The notes: a model not told the origin generated them from the sequence alone. Positions 1 to 8,418 are shown, counted from the stretch's first letter. The stretch: 64,000 nucleotides of DNA from CAHJWH01 sp965198905 (GCA_965198905.1 OZ240678.1:1116001-1180000), one strand, 5' to 3'. Program-made: numbers and translations.

Positions 1-1087
1 GATTGTCATCAGCAAATACAATGGTTTCCAAGCCCAGGTTCAGCTGTTCAGCCACGCGGCGCAATCCGTTCGCCTTGTCCGACCACGAGCATTCAAAAGC
101 CGAGAAGTCTTCGGCCTTCAGCCGCGAGGCGGGATGCGAAAAGCCGGCGCGGGCAATCTGGGGCTCGTTCTTGCTCACGGCGGCGAGCACCACGCCACGG
201 TCCTTCAGCGCCAGGACATAGGCCTGCCAGTCGGCGAAGGCCTCCCCGGCGGGCGTGCCCGTCCCGAGCGTCAATCCCTCGACGCCGTCATCACCGATCA
301 CCCCGCCCCAGAGGGTGTTGTCGAGATCGAGCGCCAGCACCTTCTTGCTTCGTCCGCAGGCCAATCGCCAAGCGGCGCGAAAGGCCGAAAGATACTCCGG
401 CAGGTGCTTCTGGTCGAAAGGCAGGCGCGAGGTGTAATAGGTTCGAGGGTTGTACCAGCGCTTCAGCCCGATCGCTTCAGCCAGCCGGTCGATCTCAATC
501 CAATGGACGCGCCCGCGGCCTGCTTCCAGCAGCCGCTCGTTCAGCTTCCGAACCTGGCTCGCGGGCGAGGCCGGCGAGCGCCGGTCGGCGACGCCGCGCA
601 GACGCTCCATCGGCGGCGACGGCAGGTGCTGGAGGATCGCCCCTCCCATCCTGTCCGCCAAGGTATCCCAAAGATTTGCAAACAGGCCCGCCTTGTTTTG
701 GATCGCCTCGTCGACGTCCGCCATGCTGCTGCAAAGCGGCAGGTCGGTGACCAAGTCCCCCCAGTCCACACAAAGCAACGTCAGATCAGGCTTGGCTGCA
801 TACAGGCCAGAGGCGGGGTCGAGGACCTCCTGCACCAGAGACCCGAAGCCCCCCTGGTAGAGCAGCGGCGCACAACCTTCCTGCGCCATGCCAAACACCG
901 CCGCCTGGGCGACGAAGTCGGTGGTCAGATTACCGATGACCGCAATCGTCTGGGTCGGCGCGCCGGAGAGCCCACCCTCACGAATCAGTCGCGCGCCGAG
1001 GTCGGATATTCTCGCCGGAGACGCAGCCGCAGCGAGCAGCTCGGTCTGCAGGTTGACCGGCGAGGTCGCCACGGGGACGCCGTTCAC
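1..1087 (-). CDS. FkbH-like HAD-superfamily protein, 3' end outside window
   Basis: HAD-IIIC/FkbH-like protein, the family that activates a three-carbon glyceryl unit and loads it on an acyl carrier protein. Visible are the HAD nucleophile motif DLDNTLWGG (first Asp near residue 254), the SKNE motif after 'LAAVSKNEP', and 'VFADDNP' at the window edge. The N-terminal part contains 'AVIGNLTTDF', as in family members that carry an N-terminal SGNH-like region. No ATG is available in frame; the best start is GTG at 1087, 13 bases after the stop of the acyl carrier gene at 1101, so the two are probably co-transcribed. The C-terminal acyltransferase-like part lies beyond base 1. Family assignment is firm; the biosynthetic product (surface polysaccharide or other glyceryl-modified compound) is not known from this window. 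Confidence 0.85.
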   Translation of the reverse strand, partial: MNGVPVATSPVNLQTELLAAAASPARISDLGARLIREGGLSGAPTQTIAVIGNLTTDFVAQAAVFGMAQEGCAPLLYQGGFGSLVQEVLDPASGLYAAKPDLTLLCVDWGDLVTDLPLCSSMADVDEAIQNKAGLFANLWDTLADRMGGAILQHLPSPPMERLRGVADRRSPASPASQVRKLNERLLEAGRGRVHWIEIDRLAEAIGLKRWYNPRTYYTSRLPFDQKHLPEYLSAFRAAWRLACGRSKKVLALDLDNTLWGGVIGDDGVEGLTLGTGTPAGEAFADWQAYVLALKDRGVVLAAVSKNEPQIARAGFSHPASRLKAEDFSAFECSWSDKANGLRRVAEQLNLGLETIVFADDN

Positions 1088-1100
1088 AAGTTCGCCCAGA

Positions 1101-1334
1101 TTACGTAGTCTCCACGCCCTTCATGTGCAGCATCCCACGTATGGCGCGCACCGAAGAGGCCTTGCCGAGTTGGTCCAGATCAAACTCGACATCGTAAGTG
1201 CGCTCGACCTCGGTCAGCAGGATCATGTTCTTAAGGCTGTCCCAATTCGGTGTGACGTCCATGCCGGAGTCTTCGTTGATCAAGGTGTGATCGACGCCCA
1301 GCGCCGCTGCGACGACTTCATAGAGTGACGACAA
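1101..1334 (-). CDS. acyl carrier protein
   Basis: A 77-residue acyl carrier protein. The phosphopantetheine site is 'WDSLKN', with the serine in the canonical DSL context, followed by helix-II residues 'MILLTEVERTYDVEF' typical of carrier proteins. The start is TTG at 1334 with an AGGG element about seven bases upstream; there is no nearer ATG. It directly precedes the FkbH-like gene, a pairing known from glyceryl-ACP extender-unit biosynthesis, so it is likely a dedicated carrier rather than the fatty-acid AcpP. Confidence 0.85.
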   Translation of the reverse strand: MSSLYEVVAAALGVDHTLINEDSGMDVTPNWDSLKNMILLTEVERTYDVEFDLDQLGKASSVRAIRGMLHMKGVETT

Positions 1335-1496
1335 GGCTGGACCCTGAGACTTATCGTTGTGCGTTTAGCATGGCTCGCCAGCGGGTCCAAGCGGAGTGGG
1401 GGACAAGCTTTACCCTGCCGGGGCTTCGGCTATGTTCGAGCGCCAAGCCTGCAGTGACCCACAACCGGCGCGTCCAGGCGCCTCGGAGACAGAGCG

Positions 1497-2987
1497 TTGA
1501 CGAAGCCGCCCGGACCTCCGCGCATCTGTCTGTGCGTCCTGATGAACCATCCGTTCCCCGCCAACCTGCCGGTTCTGCGCGATATCTACGCCGGCCGTTT
1601 CGCACAGGTGCTGTTCCTCATGCCGTTCGAGCGGATGGCCGATCCCGACGTGATCACCGTTTATCGCGGAAGCTACGCCCACGCAGCTTACCTGACCGAC
1701 GCGTCGGCATCGCTCGCCAGCATCGAATGCGACTACTACATGGTCGTCCACGACGACGTCATGCTGAACCCACGCCTTTCAGAGCAAACCTTTAGCGACT
1801 ACTTCCCGCTTGCGTCGGGTAACGGCTACATCTCAAAGGCCGACAGCCCCAGCCGTAATATAGGCACGCGCGCCTGGTACTACTCCTCATTACCCCGCCT
1901 GCTGTATCCCAAGTCCATGTTGCTGGGTAGCGGCGTCGATCCCGTGAACGTCACCAAGTACCTGCCACCCGCCGACGAAATGCGCCGCAAGATGGACGTG
2001 GCCGGAATCGCATATCAAAATGAGGTCGTCCTCGACACCACCGATTTTGCCGATGTTAAACGCCATGCGTCCCGCGTGCTCCTCAATGGCCATGTGGCCG
2101 CCACGGAGACCGGCAGCGTCCAGACGGACATAGAGGCCCGGAGCTTAGCTCTCGAGCAGCAGCTGGTAGAAGTCATGGCTTTGGATCAGGCCACGGCCCA
2201 TCCGGGCTCGACCGCAGGGCGTGCGCAGTTGCCCTTTCCCATTCTGGACGCCGGCTGTCACGCCGATTTCTACATTCTTCCGAAGGCGAAATTTAGCGAG
2301 TTCGTTCACTACATCGGCGTGGCGGCCGCCTCCGGGGTATTCGTCGAGATCGCCGTACCGGTTTTGCTGTACGCGGTCTGTGATCGCGTCTGGACGGCTG
2401 ACGAACTCAACCTGGAGGTCGCCTTCTTCAACGAGCGAAACTCACTGCTGAACTTCATCGAGCCGCGGCTGCTCGCCATCCATCCTTTCAAGCTGTCGGC
2501 CTATAGCGATGCGGACTCGCGTCGCACCTTGATGTGGATGCTGACCGAGCTTGCCGAGGGCCGGGCGCCGGGGCCCCCCGAAGCCGTTGAAGGCCCCTAC
2601 CCTTTCAACGATCTTGTAGAGGCCGCAGGCTGGCACCGTCCGGAGGCCTGGGGTCGCTGGTCGGGGCGTTCGGTGGCGAGCCTCGATTTCTACTTTCGGT
2701 CCGGGGCGGTGCAAGGCCTTAAGCTTCGGTTGCTTGCGCCCATGCACCTGGATGCTGCCGCCTTCCTTGGCGAAGTGAGACTTAACGGGACGCAAGCGGC
2801 GCTCATAGCGATAACGGCAGAGCGGCCTCAGGTGACAGTGGAGTTGGACGCTTCTCGCTTCGCGCCCAACGCCGTCAACCGAGTGGAAGTGCTGACAGGA
2901 GAAATGGTGTCGCCCCGCGCTCTGAACCCCACTTCAAACGATGGTCGCGCGTTAGGCCTGGGACTGACGGAGTGCGCCTTTTATTGA
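1497..2987 (+). CDS. unrecognised protein, possible glycosyltransferase
   Basis: A 496-residue protein with no family I can name. Start is TTG at 1497 with GGAG eight bases upstream. Residues 10-90 read like a nucleotide-sugar transferase fold: a beta strand (ICLCVLMNHPF), later 'YYMVVHDDVMLNP' with an HDD triad near residues 85-87 in the position of a DXD metal site. The middle has many aromatic residues, and the last ~110 residues look like a separate beta-rich module with several short hydrophobic strands. No signal peptide or clear membrane segment. It is divergent from the acyl carrier/FkbH genes and shares a 160-base intergenic region with them, which suggests a shared role in a surface-glycan or secondary-metabolite locus. 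Base use is slightly less G+C-rich than the neighbours. Confidence 0.6.
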   Translation: MTKPPGPPRICLCVLMNHPFPANLPVLRDIYAGRFAQVLFLMPFERMADPDVITVYRGSYAHAAYLTDASASLASIECDYYMVVHDDVMLNPRLSEQTFSDYFPLASGNGYISKADSPSRNIGTRAWYYSSLPRLLYPKSMLLGSGVDPVNVTKYLPPADEMRRKMDVAGIAYQNEVVLDTTDFADVKRHASRVLLNGHVAATETGSVQTDIEARSLALEQQLVEVMALDQATAHPGSTAGRAQLPFPILDAGCHADFYILPKAKFSEFVHYIGVAAASGVFVEIAVPVLLYAVCDRVWTADELNLEVAFFNERNSLLNFIEPRLLAIHPFKLSAYSDADSRRTLMWMLTELAEGRAPGPPEAVEGPYPFNDLVEAAGWHRPEAWGRWSGRSVASLDFYFRSGAVQGLKLRLLAPMHLDAAAFLGEVRLNGTQAALIAITAERPQVTVELDASRFAPNAVNRVEVLTGEMVSPRALNPTSNDGRALGLGLTECAFY

Positions 2988-3007
2988 GCACGCCGTATCT
3001 GCATGTT

Positions 3008-3035
3008 GGCGCCATGGCCCCGGGGCCCCGGCGCC
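3008..3035. terminator. G+C-rich palindrome between convergent genes
   Basis: GGCGCC arms at 3008-3013 and 3030-3035 flank a self-complementary GGCCCCGGGGCC core. It sits between the convergent glycosyltransferase-like gene and atpC. There is no T-tract, so intrinsic termination is only a possibility. Confidence 0.3.
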
Positions 3036-3198
3036 TACCACCACACCAACAAAGCCCAGATCACCGCCGGACGCTGTTTACGGCTGGATAAGAAACAAGG
3101 GTTTAATAACGCCTCAGCGTCTATTACGGCCTTCAACAACTGGGCACGCAGGATGGCCGGTATGCTCGTTGTCAGAACGCTGCCCGCACAAGTAAGCC

Positions 3199-3468
3199 TC
3201 AGCTCGCCAGCCCCACCTCGGTCGCGTGTTCGGCCAGGAGCGTGAAGCTCTCCGGCGTCACGTCGGCGAAGCCGCCCTGCAGGGTGAAGATGCGGCGGCT
3301 GGCGCCGTCGCGCACGATCACCTCGCCGGGGCGCAGGGTGGTCATGAACGGCTCGTGGCCGGCCAGCACGCCGAAGTCGCCCTCCGCGCCCGGCGCGTCG
3401 ACCTGGTCGACCTCGCCGGCGAAGAGTTCGCGCTCGGGCGCGACGAGGGAGAAGTGGAACTTGGGCAT
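3199..3468 (-). CDS. atpC: ATP synthase F1 epsilon subunit
   Basis: Epsilon subunit of the F1 central stalk. The 89-residue protein starts MPKFHFSLVAPERELF and carries the conserved GDFGVLAGHEP segment of the N-terminal beta-sandwich. It is short: the C-terminal helical hairpin seen in the ~130-residue enterobacterial protein is absent, as is common in alphaproteobacteria. The ATG at 3468 fits the family start; an in-frame upstream ATG at 3516 is not used by the family. It is the last gene of the atp operon but is separated from atpD by about 590 bases that hold a gene relic, whereas atpD and atpC are normally adjacent. Confidence 0.95.
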   Translation of the reverse strand: MPKFHFSLVAPERELFAGEVDQVDAPGAEGDFGVLAGHEPFMTTLRPGEVIVRDGASRRIFTLQGGFADVTPESFTLLAEHATEVGLAS

Positions 3469-4030
3469 GGCTTGACCTGCTGGGCGTTGGCTTTGACGCG
3501 ATGCCGATGAGTCCACCCCGGTCGTTACCGACGGGCTCGGATATCTGAAACTCGAGACCGTCCTTATTCACCAGAGTGTAGTTCATCGTGATGTCGCGCT
3601 GATCGTATTTGGAGACGCGCTTTTGAACGCCAGCCTCGTGGAAACCGTGAGCCTGGAGATCATGTACCAAGTCGTGAGCAGATGGAGACGCATCATACAT
3701 ATGGCTATTATCCGACACGTCTGACGTCACGTAACACCAAGACTGTGTCTGACTTATCGGTACCATAACGGCTACTCGCCCACTTGGAAGGGTGTCCATT
3801 TCTAGATCGTAAGTGGCGCTGCTCAGTTCGGGATGCGCCTGACTCTCGAACAATCGTTTGGTCCATGGCTCCGTCGTTGGATCGACCGGGTTAGCGACTA
3901 TCGGCTTGCCAAAAACGTGTTCCGCACACCAGCCAAGCAGAGCCTGCCGCCAGAACGGCTCTGGAGAGCTCTGTGGACCATGAGGCGGGGCACAGGACGC
4001 AACGACGGTAGCCGTTCGCGATAGATATGG
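3469..4030 (-). pseudogene. truncated lipoprotein-like relic between atpD and atpC
   Basis: An open frame with normal-looking protein composition runs from just after a TAG at 4031-4033 down into atpC. It begins 'LSRTATVVASC', where VASC resembles a lipobox, so it looks like the end of a lipoprotein signal peptide. The downstream ~170 residues have mixed hydrophobic/polar composition (for example 'YDLEMDTLPSGRVAVMVPI', 'SWCYVTSDVSD', 'DITMNYTLVNKDGLEF'). There is no ATG or GTG at the 5' end; the first standard start is an internal TTG at 3853. The frame has no stop of its own and runs out of register into atpC. Both ends therefore look lost. Base composition is less G+C-biased than the flanking atp genes. 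I do not recognise the family. Confidence 0.45.
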
Positions 4031-4054
4031 CTAACCCCCGCCTCACCGAGTGCC

Positions 4055-5521
4055 CTAGGCGCCGGCCGCCAGCTTCTCCGCCTTCTCCACCGCCTCTTCA
4101 ATCGCGCCGACCATGTAGAAGGCGGCCTCGGGCAGGTGGTCGAACTGGCCGTCGCAGATGGCCTTGAAGGAGCGGATGGTGTCGGGCAGTTCGACGAACT
4201 TGCCGGGCTGGTTGGTGAACTGCTCGGCCACGAAGAAGGGCTGGGACAGGAAGCGCTGGATCTTGCGGGCGCGGGCGACGGTCAGCTTGTCGTCCTCGCT
4301 CAGCTCGTCCATGCCCAGGATGGCGATGATGTCCTTCAGCGCCTTGTACTGTTGAAGTATTTCCTGCACCCGGCGGGCGACGCCATAGTGCTCCTCGCCG
4401 ATCACCTGGGGGTCCAGGATACGCGAGGTGCTGTCCAACGGGTCCACCGCCGGGAAGATGGCCTGGGCGGCGATCTCGCGCGACAGGGTCGTGGTGGCGT
4501 CCAGGTGGGCGAAGGAGGTGGCCGGCGCCGGGTCGGTCAGGTCGTCGGCGGGGACGTAGATGGCCTGGATCGAGGTGATCGAGCCCTTGTTGGTGGAGGT
4601 GATGCGCTCCTGCAGATTGCCCATCTCGGTGGCGAGCGTCGGCTGGTAGCCCACGGCCGAGGGGATGCGGCCGAGCAGGGCGGACACTTCCGACCCCGCC
4701 TGGGTGAAGCGGAAGATGTTGTCGATGAAGAGCAGCACGTCCTTGCCCTCCTCGTCGCGGAAATATTCCGCCTGGGCGAGGCCGGTCAGGGCCACCCGGG
4801 CGCGCGCGCCCGGCGGCTCGTTCATCTGGCCATAGACCAGCGCGCAGCGCGAGCCCTCGCCGCCGCCCGCGGTGTTCACCCCGGACTCGATCATCTCGTG
4901 ATACAGGTCGTTGCCCTCGCGGGTGCGCTCGCCGACGCCGGCCAGCACGGAATAGCCGCCGTAAGCCTTGGCGATGTTGTTGATCAGCTCCTGCATGGTC
5001 ACTGTCTTGCCCACGCCCGCGCCGCCGAACAGCCCGACCTTGCCGCCCTTGGTGTAGGGGCAGAGCAGGTCGATGACCTTGATGCCGGTGACCATGATCT
5101 CGGTGGAGGACGCCTGGTCGGCGAAGGACGGCGCCTCGGCGTGGATCCCCCGCCGCAGGTCGGTCAGGATCGGGCCGCCTTCGTCGATGGGCTCGCCGAT
5201 GACGTTCATGATGCGGCCGAGGGTGGCGGGGCCGACGGGCACGCGGATGGGCGCGCCGGTGTCGGTGACCGGCTGGCCGCGGACCAGGCCCTCGGTGGTG
5301 TCCATGGCGATGGCGCGCACGGTGTTCTCGCCCAGGTGCTGGGCCACCTCGAACACCAGGCGGAAGGGCTCGCCGGTCTTCTGGTCGGTATTGGTGGTCT
5401 CCAGCGCGTTCAGCAGCGCGGGCAGGTGGCCTTCGAACTCGACATCGACGACGGCTCCGATGACCTGGGCGATACGGCCCTTGGCATTGGTGTCAGGATT
5501 GATGGGCTGCTGGATGGTCAT
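4055..5521 (-). CDS. atpD: ATP synthase F1 beta subunit
   Basis: Catalytic beta subunit, 488 residues. Visible are the Walker A motif GGAGVGKTV, the GERTREGNDLY segment, Walker B 'VLLFIDNIFRFTQAG', and the 'SALLGRIPSAVGYQPTLATEMG' region, all in the usual order. The DELSEEDKL-like sequence (MDELSEDDKL) near the C-terminus is present. It lies 12 bases downstream of atpG. The unusual feature is its downstream neighbour: a relic instead of atpC. Confidence 0.98.
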   Translation of the reverse strand: MTIQQPINPDTNAKGRIAQVIGAVVDVEFEGHLPALLNALETTNTDQKTGEPFRLVFEVAQHLGENTVRAIAMDTTEGLVRGQPVTDTGAPIRVPVGPATLGRIMNVIGEPIDEGGPILTDLRRGIHAEAPSFADQASSTEIMVTGIKVIDLLCPYTKGGKVGLFGGAGVGKTVTMQELINNIAKAYGGYSVLAGVGERTREGNDLYHEMIESGVNTAGGGEGSRCALVYGQMNEPPGARARVALTGLAQAEYFRDEEGKDVLLFIDNIFRFTQAGSEVSALLGRIPSAVGYQPTLATEMGNLQERITSTNKGSITSIQAIYVPADDLTDPAPATSFAHLDATTTLSREIAAQAIFPAVDPLDSTSRILDPQVIGEEHYGVARRVQEILQQYKALKDIIAILGMDELSEDDKLTVARARKIQRFLSQPFFVAEQFTNQPGKFVELPDTIRSFKAICDGQFDHLPEAAFYMVGAIEEAVEKAEKLAAGA

Positions 5522-5533
5522 GGGCGGGGACCT

Positions 5534-6412
5534 TTAAAGGGCTTCGGCGCCGGAGATGATCTCGATCAACTCCTTGGTGATCTGAGCCTGGCGGGAGCGG
5601 TTGTATTGCAGGGTGAGGGCGGCGATCAGGTCGCCGGCGTTGCGGGTGGCGTTGTCCATGGCGCTCATCTGAGCGGCGTAGAAACCTGCCTGGTTCTCCA
5701 GCATGGCGGCGAGAATCTGGACGGCGAGGTTGCGCGGCAGCAGCGTCTCCAGGATCGTCGCCTCGTCGGGCTCGTAGGTATAGACGCCGCCCTTCAGGTC
5801 CGGACCCGCCACCTCGGTGTCGACCTTCGCGGGGACCAGCTGGCGCGAACTCGGCACCTGGCTGATCACCGAGCGGAAGCGCGAATAGAACAGGGTGACC
5901 ACGTCGGCCTCCCCCGCCTCGAACCGCGCCAGGATTTCGGCGGCGATCGGCTGGACGACGTCCAGCGTCAGGGTCTTGGCGGAAGCGAGCTCGTAGGTGT
6001 GCAGGATGCGCTCGCCATAGTAGCGGCGCAACGCATCGCGCCCCTTGCGGCCGATGCAGATAATCCGCACCTCCTTGCCCCGGGCGAGCAGCTGACCGAT
6101 CCGCTCGCGCGCGGCGCGGGCGACGCTGGAGTTGAAGCCGCCGGCCAGACCCCGGTCGGCGGTGGCGACGACGACCAGGTACCTGTCGTCGCGGCCCGTC
6201 CCCGCCAGCAGCCGGGGGGCGCCGTCGCCGCTGGCGCCCTTGGCCAGATTGGCGATGACGCTGGCCATACGCTCGGCATAAGGGCGCGCGCTTTCGGCGG
6301 CGTCCTGGGCGCGGCGCAGCTTGGCCGCGGCCACCATCTGCATCGCCTTCGTGATCTTCTGCGTGGCCTTCACGCTTCCGATCCGATTGCGCATCTCCTT
6401 CAGGCTGGCCAT
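5534..6412 (-). CDS. atpG: ATP synthase F1 gamma subunit
   Basis: Gamma (rotor shaft) subunit, 292 residues. The N-terminal 'MASLKEMRNRIGSVKATQ' and 'ITKAMQMVAAAKLRRAQ' and the C-terminal 'NAGDLIAALTLQYNRSRQ' plus 'ITKELIEIISGAEAL' are the family signatures. The ATG at 6412 is four bases after the stop of a 39-codon membrane-protein gene, so translation may be coupled to it. Confidence 0.97.
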   Translation of the reverse strand: MASLKEMRNRIGSVKATQKITKAMQMVAAAKLRRAQDAAESARPYAERMASVIANLAKGASGDGAPRLLAGTGRDDRYLVVVATADRGLAGGFNSSVARAARERIGQLLARGKEVRIICIGRKGRDALRRYYGERILHTYELASAKTLTLDVVQPIAAEILARFEAGEADVVTLFYSRFRSVISQVPSSRQLVPAKVDTEVAGPDLKGGVYTYEPDEATILETLLPRNLAVQILAAMLENQAGFYAAQMSAMDNATRNAGDLIAALTLQYNRSRQAQITKELIEIISGAEAL

Positions 6413-6416
6413 CGGG

Positions 6417-6536
6417 TCAGCGTTTCCTTTTCTTCCCTGATCGCTCGTCCAGGTGGATGATCGTGAACGTCCCAGCGATCATGAGGGCGACAGTCACCGG
6501 CGCGCCGACAAACATCCAGATCAACGGCCAACTCAT
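6417..6536 (-). CDS. 39-residue single-span membrane protein inside atp operon
   Basis: Small gene below usual ORF cut-offs. It starts MSWPLIWMFVGAPVTV, has one hydrophobic span through 'ALMIAGTFTII', then an acidic turn 'HLDERSG' and the basic tail KKRKR. Its ATG overlaps the TGA of the 80-residue gene upstream by four bases (ATGA), and its own stop is four bases before the atpG start. That packing argues for a real, translationally coupled gene. The positive-inside rule would place the basic C-terminus in the cytoplasm, where F1 is. Function unknown. Confidence 0.7.
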   Translation of the reverse strand: MSWPLIWMFVGAPVTVALMIAGTFTIIHLDERSGKKRKR

Positions 6537-6775
6537 CGCGGGTCTCCGATGCCGTCGCTTGACGGTTCGACCACTACATAATGCAAGAGGCGCTGGGCGA
6601 CGAGGTGAAAGCCGAAACCCAGCAACACCGAGCCCATCGCGGTAAACAGATCGACTCGTCCCGTGATGCTCGGAGTGACCAGACCAGCTACAACGAAGGC
6701 CACTCCCACGTTCGAGACCGCGGACGCGGCGAGCTTGATGCGCTCTTCACGCCGTTTCGTCCCCGCGTCAGCCAC
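6533..6775 (-). CDS. 80-residue two-span membrane protein inside atp operon
   Basis: Starts with GTG at 6775, two bases after the atpA stop, and ends by overlapping the next small gene (ATGA). The N-terminus is basic and hydrophilic (ADAGTKRREERIKLAA), followed by two hydrophobic segments, 'VGVAFVVAGLVTP' and 'MGSVLLGFGFHLVAQ', then a polar tail. Charge distribution suggests the N-terminus faces the cytoplasm. It is not AtpI, AtpZ or a known F0 subunit by sequence features. Its position between atpA and atpG, with no spacing, means it is almost certainly co-translated with F1 subunits. Confidence 0.8.
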   Translation of the reverse strand: MADAGTKRREERIKLAASAVSNVGVAFVVAGLVTPSITGRVDLFTAMGSVLLGFGFHLVAQRLLHYVVVEPSSDGIGDPR

Positions 6776-6777
6776 AC

Positions 6778-8418
6778 CTATCGTTTAGCGCCGGGCGGCC
6801 CCATACCTTCAGCCTGCTTCGCGCCGCTAACGGTATTCTTGGGGTCAGCGTCCACGCGCACTGCAGTCGCCGCAAACGGCTCGACGGCGAAGGCCTGCAC
6901 CTGGCTGTCCAGCGCTTCCTTCAGCTGGCCTTCCAGTTCCGGCGTCAGCGCCTTCTGGGTGCGGATGCCCTCCAGAAAGCCCGGATAGCTCGACTTCAGC
7001 TTGGCGATCAGCGCCTCCTGGAACGGGCCAATCTTGTTGACAGGGATGGTGTCGAGATAGCCGCGGGTGCCGGCGTAGATCACCGCCACCTGCTCCTCTA
7101 CGGGCAAGGGCTGGTACTGGGGCTGCTTCAGGAGCTCGGTCAGCCGCTCGCCCCGTGCCAACAGGCGCTGGGTGGCGGCGTCGAGGTCGGAGCCGAACTT
7201 GGCGAACGACGCCATCTCCCGGTACTGGGCCAGCTCGCCCTTGATCGAGCCCGCCACGGTCTTCATCGCCTTGATCTGCGCCGAGGAGCCCACCCGCGAC
7301 ACGCTGATGCCGACGTTCACCGCGGGCCGGATGCCCTGATAGAACAAGTCGGTCTCCAGGAAGATCTGGCCGTCGGTGATGGAGATGACGTTGGTGGGGA
7401 TGTAGGCCGAGACGTCGTTGGCCTGGGTCTCGATGATCGGCAGGGCGGTGAGCGAACCCGAACCGTTATCCTCGTTCAGCTTGGCGGCGCGCTCGAGCAG
7501 GCGGCTGTGCAGGTAGAAGACATCGCCCGGATAGGCTTCACGCCCCGGCGGACGGCGCAGCAGCAGGCTCATCTGGCGATAGGCCACGGCCTGCTTGGAC
7601 AGATCGTCATAGACGATCAAGGCGTGCATGCCGTTGTCGCGGAACCACTCGCCCATGGCGCAGCCGGCGAAGGGCGCCAGGAACTGCAGCGGCGCGGGCT
7701 CGGACGCGGTGGCGGAGACCACGATGGTGTAGTCCAACGCGCCCCGCTCCTCCAGCGTGCGCACGATCTGGGCGACGGTGGAGCGCTTCTGCCCAATGGC
7801 CACGTAGATGCAGTAGAGCTTGGCCTTCTCGTCGCTCCCGCCGTTCACCGACTTCTGGTTCAGGATGGCGTCGATGGCCACCGCCGTCTTGCCGGTCTGG
7901 CGGTCGCCGATGATCAGTTCGCGCTGGCCGCGGCCCACCGGGATCAGGGTGTCGATGGCTTTGAGGCCCGTCTGTACAGGCTCGTGTACGGACTTGCGCG
8001 GGATGATGCCTGGGGCCTTCACGTCCACCCGGCGGCGCTCGGCGACGTTCTCCAGCGGGCCCTTGCCGTCGATGGGCTCGCCCAGCGGGTTCACCACCCG
8101 GCCGAGCAGGCCCTTGCCCACGGGCACGTCAACGATCTCAGACAGGCGACGGACCTCGTCGCCCTCGCCGATATTGCGGTCCTCGCCGAAGATCACGACG
8201 CCGACATTGTCGCGCTCAAGATTCAGGGCCATGCCCTTCACCCCGGCCTTGGGAAACTCCACCATCTCGCCGGCCTGGACCTTGTCCAGCCCGTAGATGC
8301 GCGCGATGCCGTCGCCGACCGACAGCACCTGACCCACATCGGAGACGTCGGCCTCCTCGCCGAAATTGGCGATCTGGGACTTCAGGATGGCCGAGATTTC
8401 AGCGGCGCGGATGTCCAT
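6778..8418 (-). CDS. atpA: ATP synthase F1 alpha subunit
   Basis: Non-catalytic alpha subunit, 546 residues. Recognisable are 'MDIRAAEISAILKSQI', the P-loop GDRQTGKTAVA, 'YDDLSKQAVAYRQMSLLLRRPPGREAYPGD' (read in pieces) and 'ISVSRVGSSAQ'. The usual length is about 510; the last ~35 residues ('EPFAATAVRVDADPKNT' to 'GPPGAKR') are a Pro/Ala-rich extension. The stop is two bases before the first of two small membrane-protein genes. About 110 bases separate it from atpH. Confidence 0.97.
   Translation of the reverse strand: MDIRAAEISAILKSQIANFGEEADVSDVGQVLSVGDGIARIYGLDKVQAGEMVEFPKAGVKGMALNLERDNVGVVIFGEDRNIGEGDEVRRLSEIVDVPVGKGLLGRVVNPLGEPIDGKGPLENVAERRRVDVKAPGIIPRKSVHEPVQTGLKAIDTLIPVGRGQRELIIGDRQTGKTAVAIDAILNQKSVNGGSDEKAKLYCIYVAIGQKRSTVAQIVRTLEERGALDYTIVVSATASEPAPLQFLAPFAGCAMGEWFRDNGMHALIVYDDLSKQAVAYRQMSLLLRRPPGREAYPGDVFYLHSRLLERAAKLNEDNGSGSLTALPIIETQANDVSAYIPTNVISITDGQIFLETDLFYQGIRPAVNVGISVSRVGSSAQIKAMKTVAGSIKGELAQYREMASFAKFGSDLDAATQRLLARGERLTELLKQPQYQPLPVEEQVAVIYAGTRGYLDTIPVNKIGPFQEALIAKLKSSYPGFLEGIRTQKALTPELEGQLKEALDSQVQAFAVEPFAATAVRVDADPKNTVSGAKQAEGMGPPGAKR

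Noticed and set aside
3035..3853. 272-codon minus-strand frame as one intact gene
   Set aside because: Only its first ~110 codons look natural; the rest is atpC read out of frame. Treated as a relic instead.
4136..6460. 774-codon open frame on the plus strand
   Set aside because: It is antisense to atpD and atpG, has the Gly/Asp/Val/Leu-rich composition of a high-G+C shadow frame, and no motif.
6417..6775. Identification of the two small atp-operon genes as AtpQ/AtpR of Na+-type ATPases
   Set aside because: Those operons have a different order and include Fo genes; the sequences do not resemble AtpQ/AtpR.
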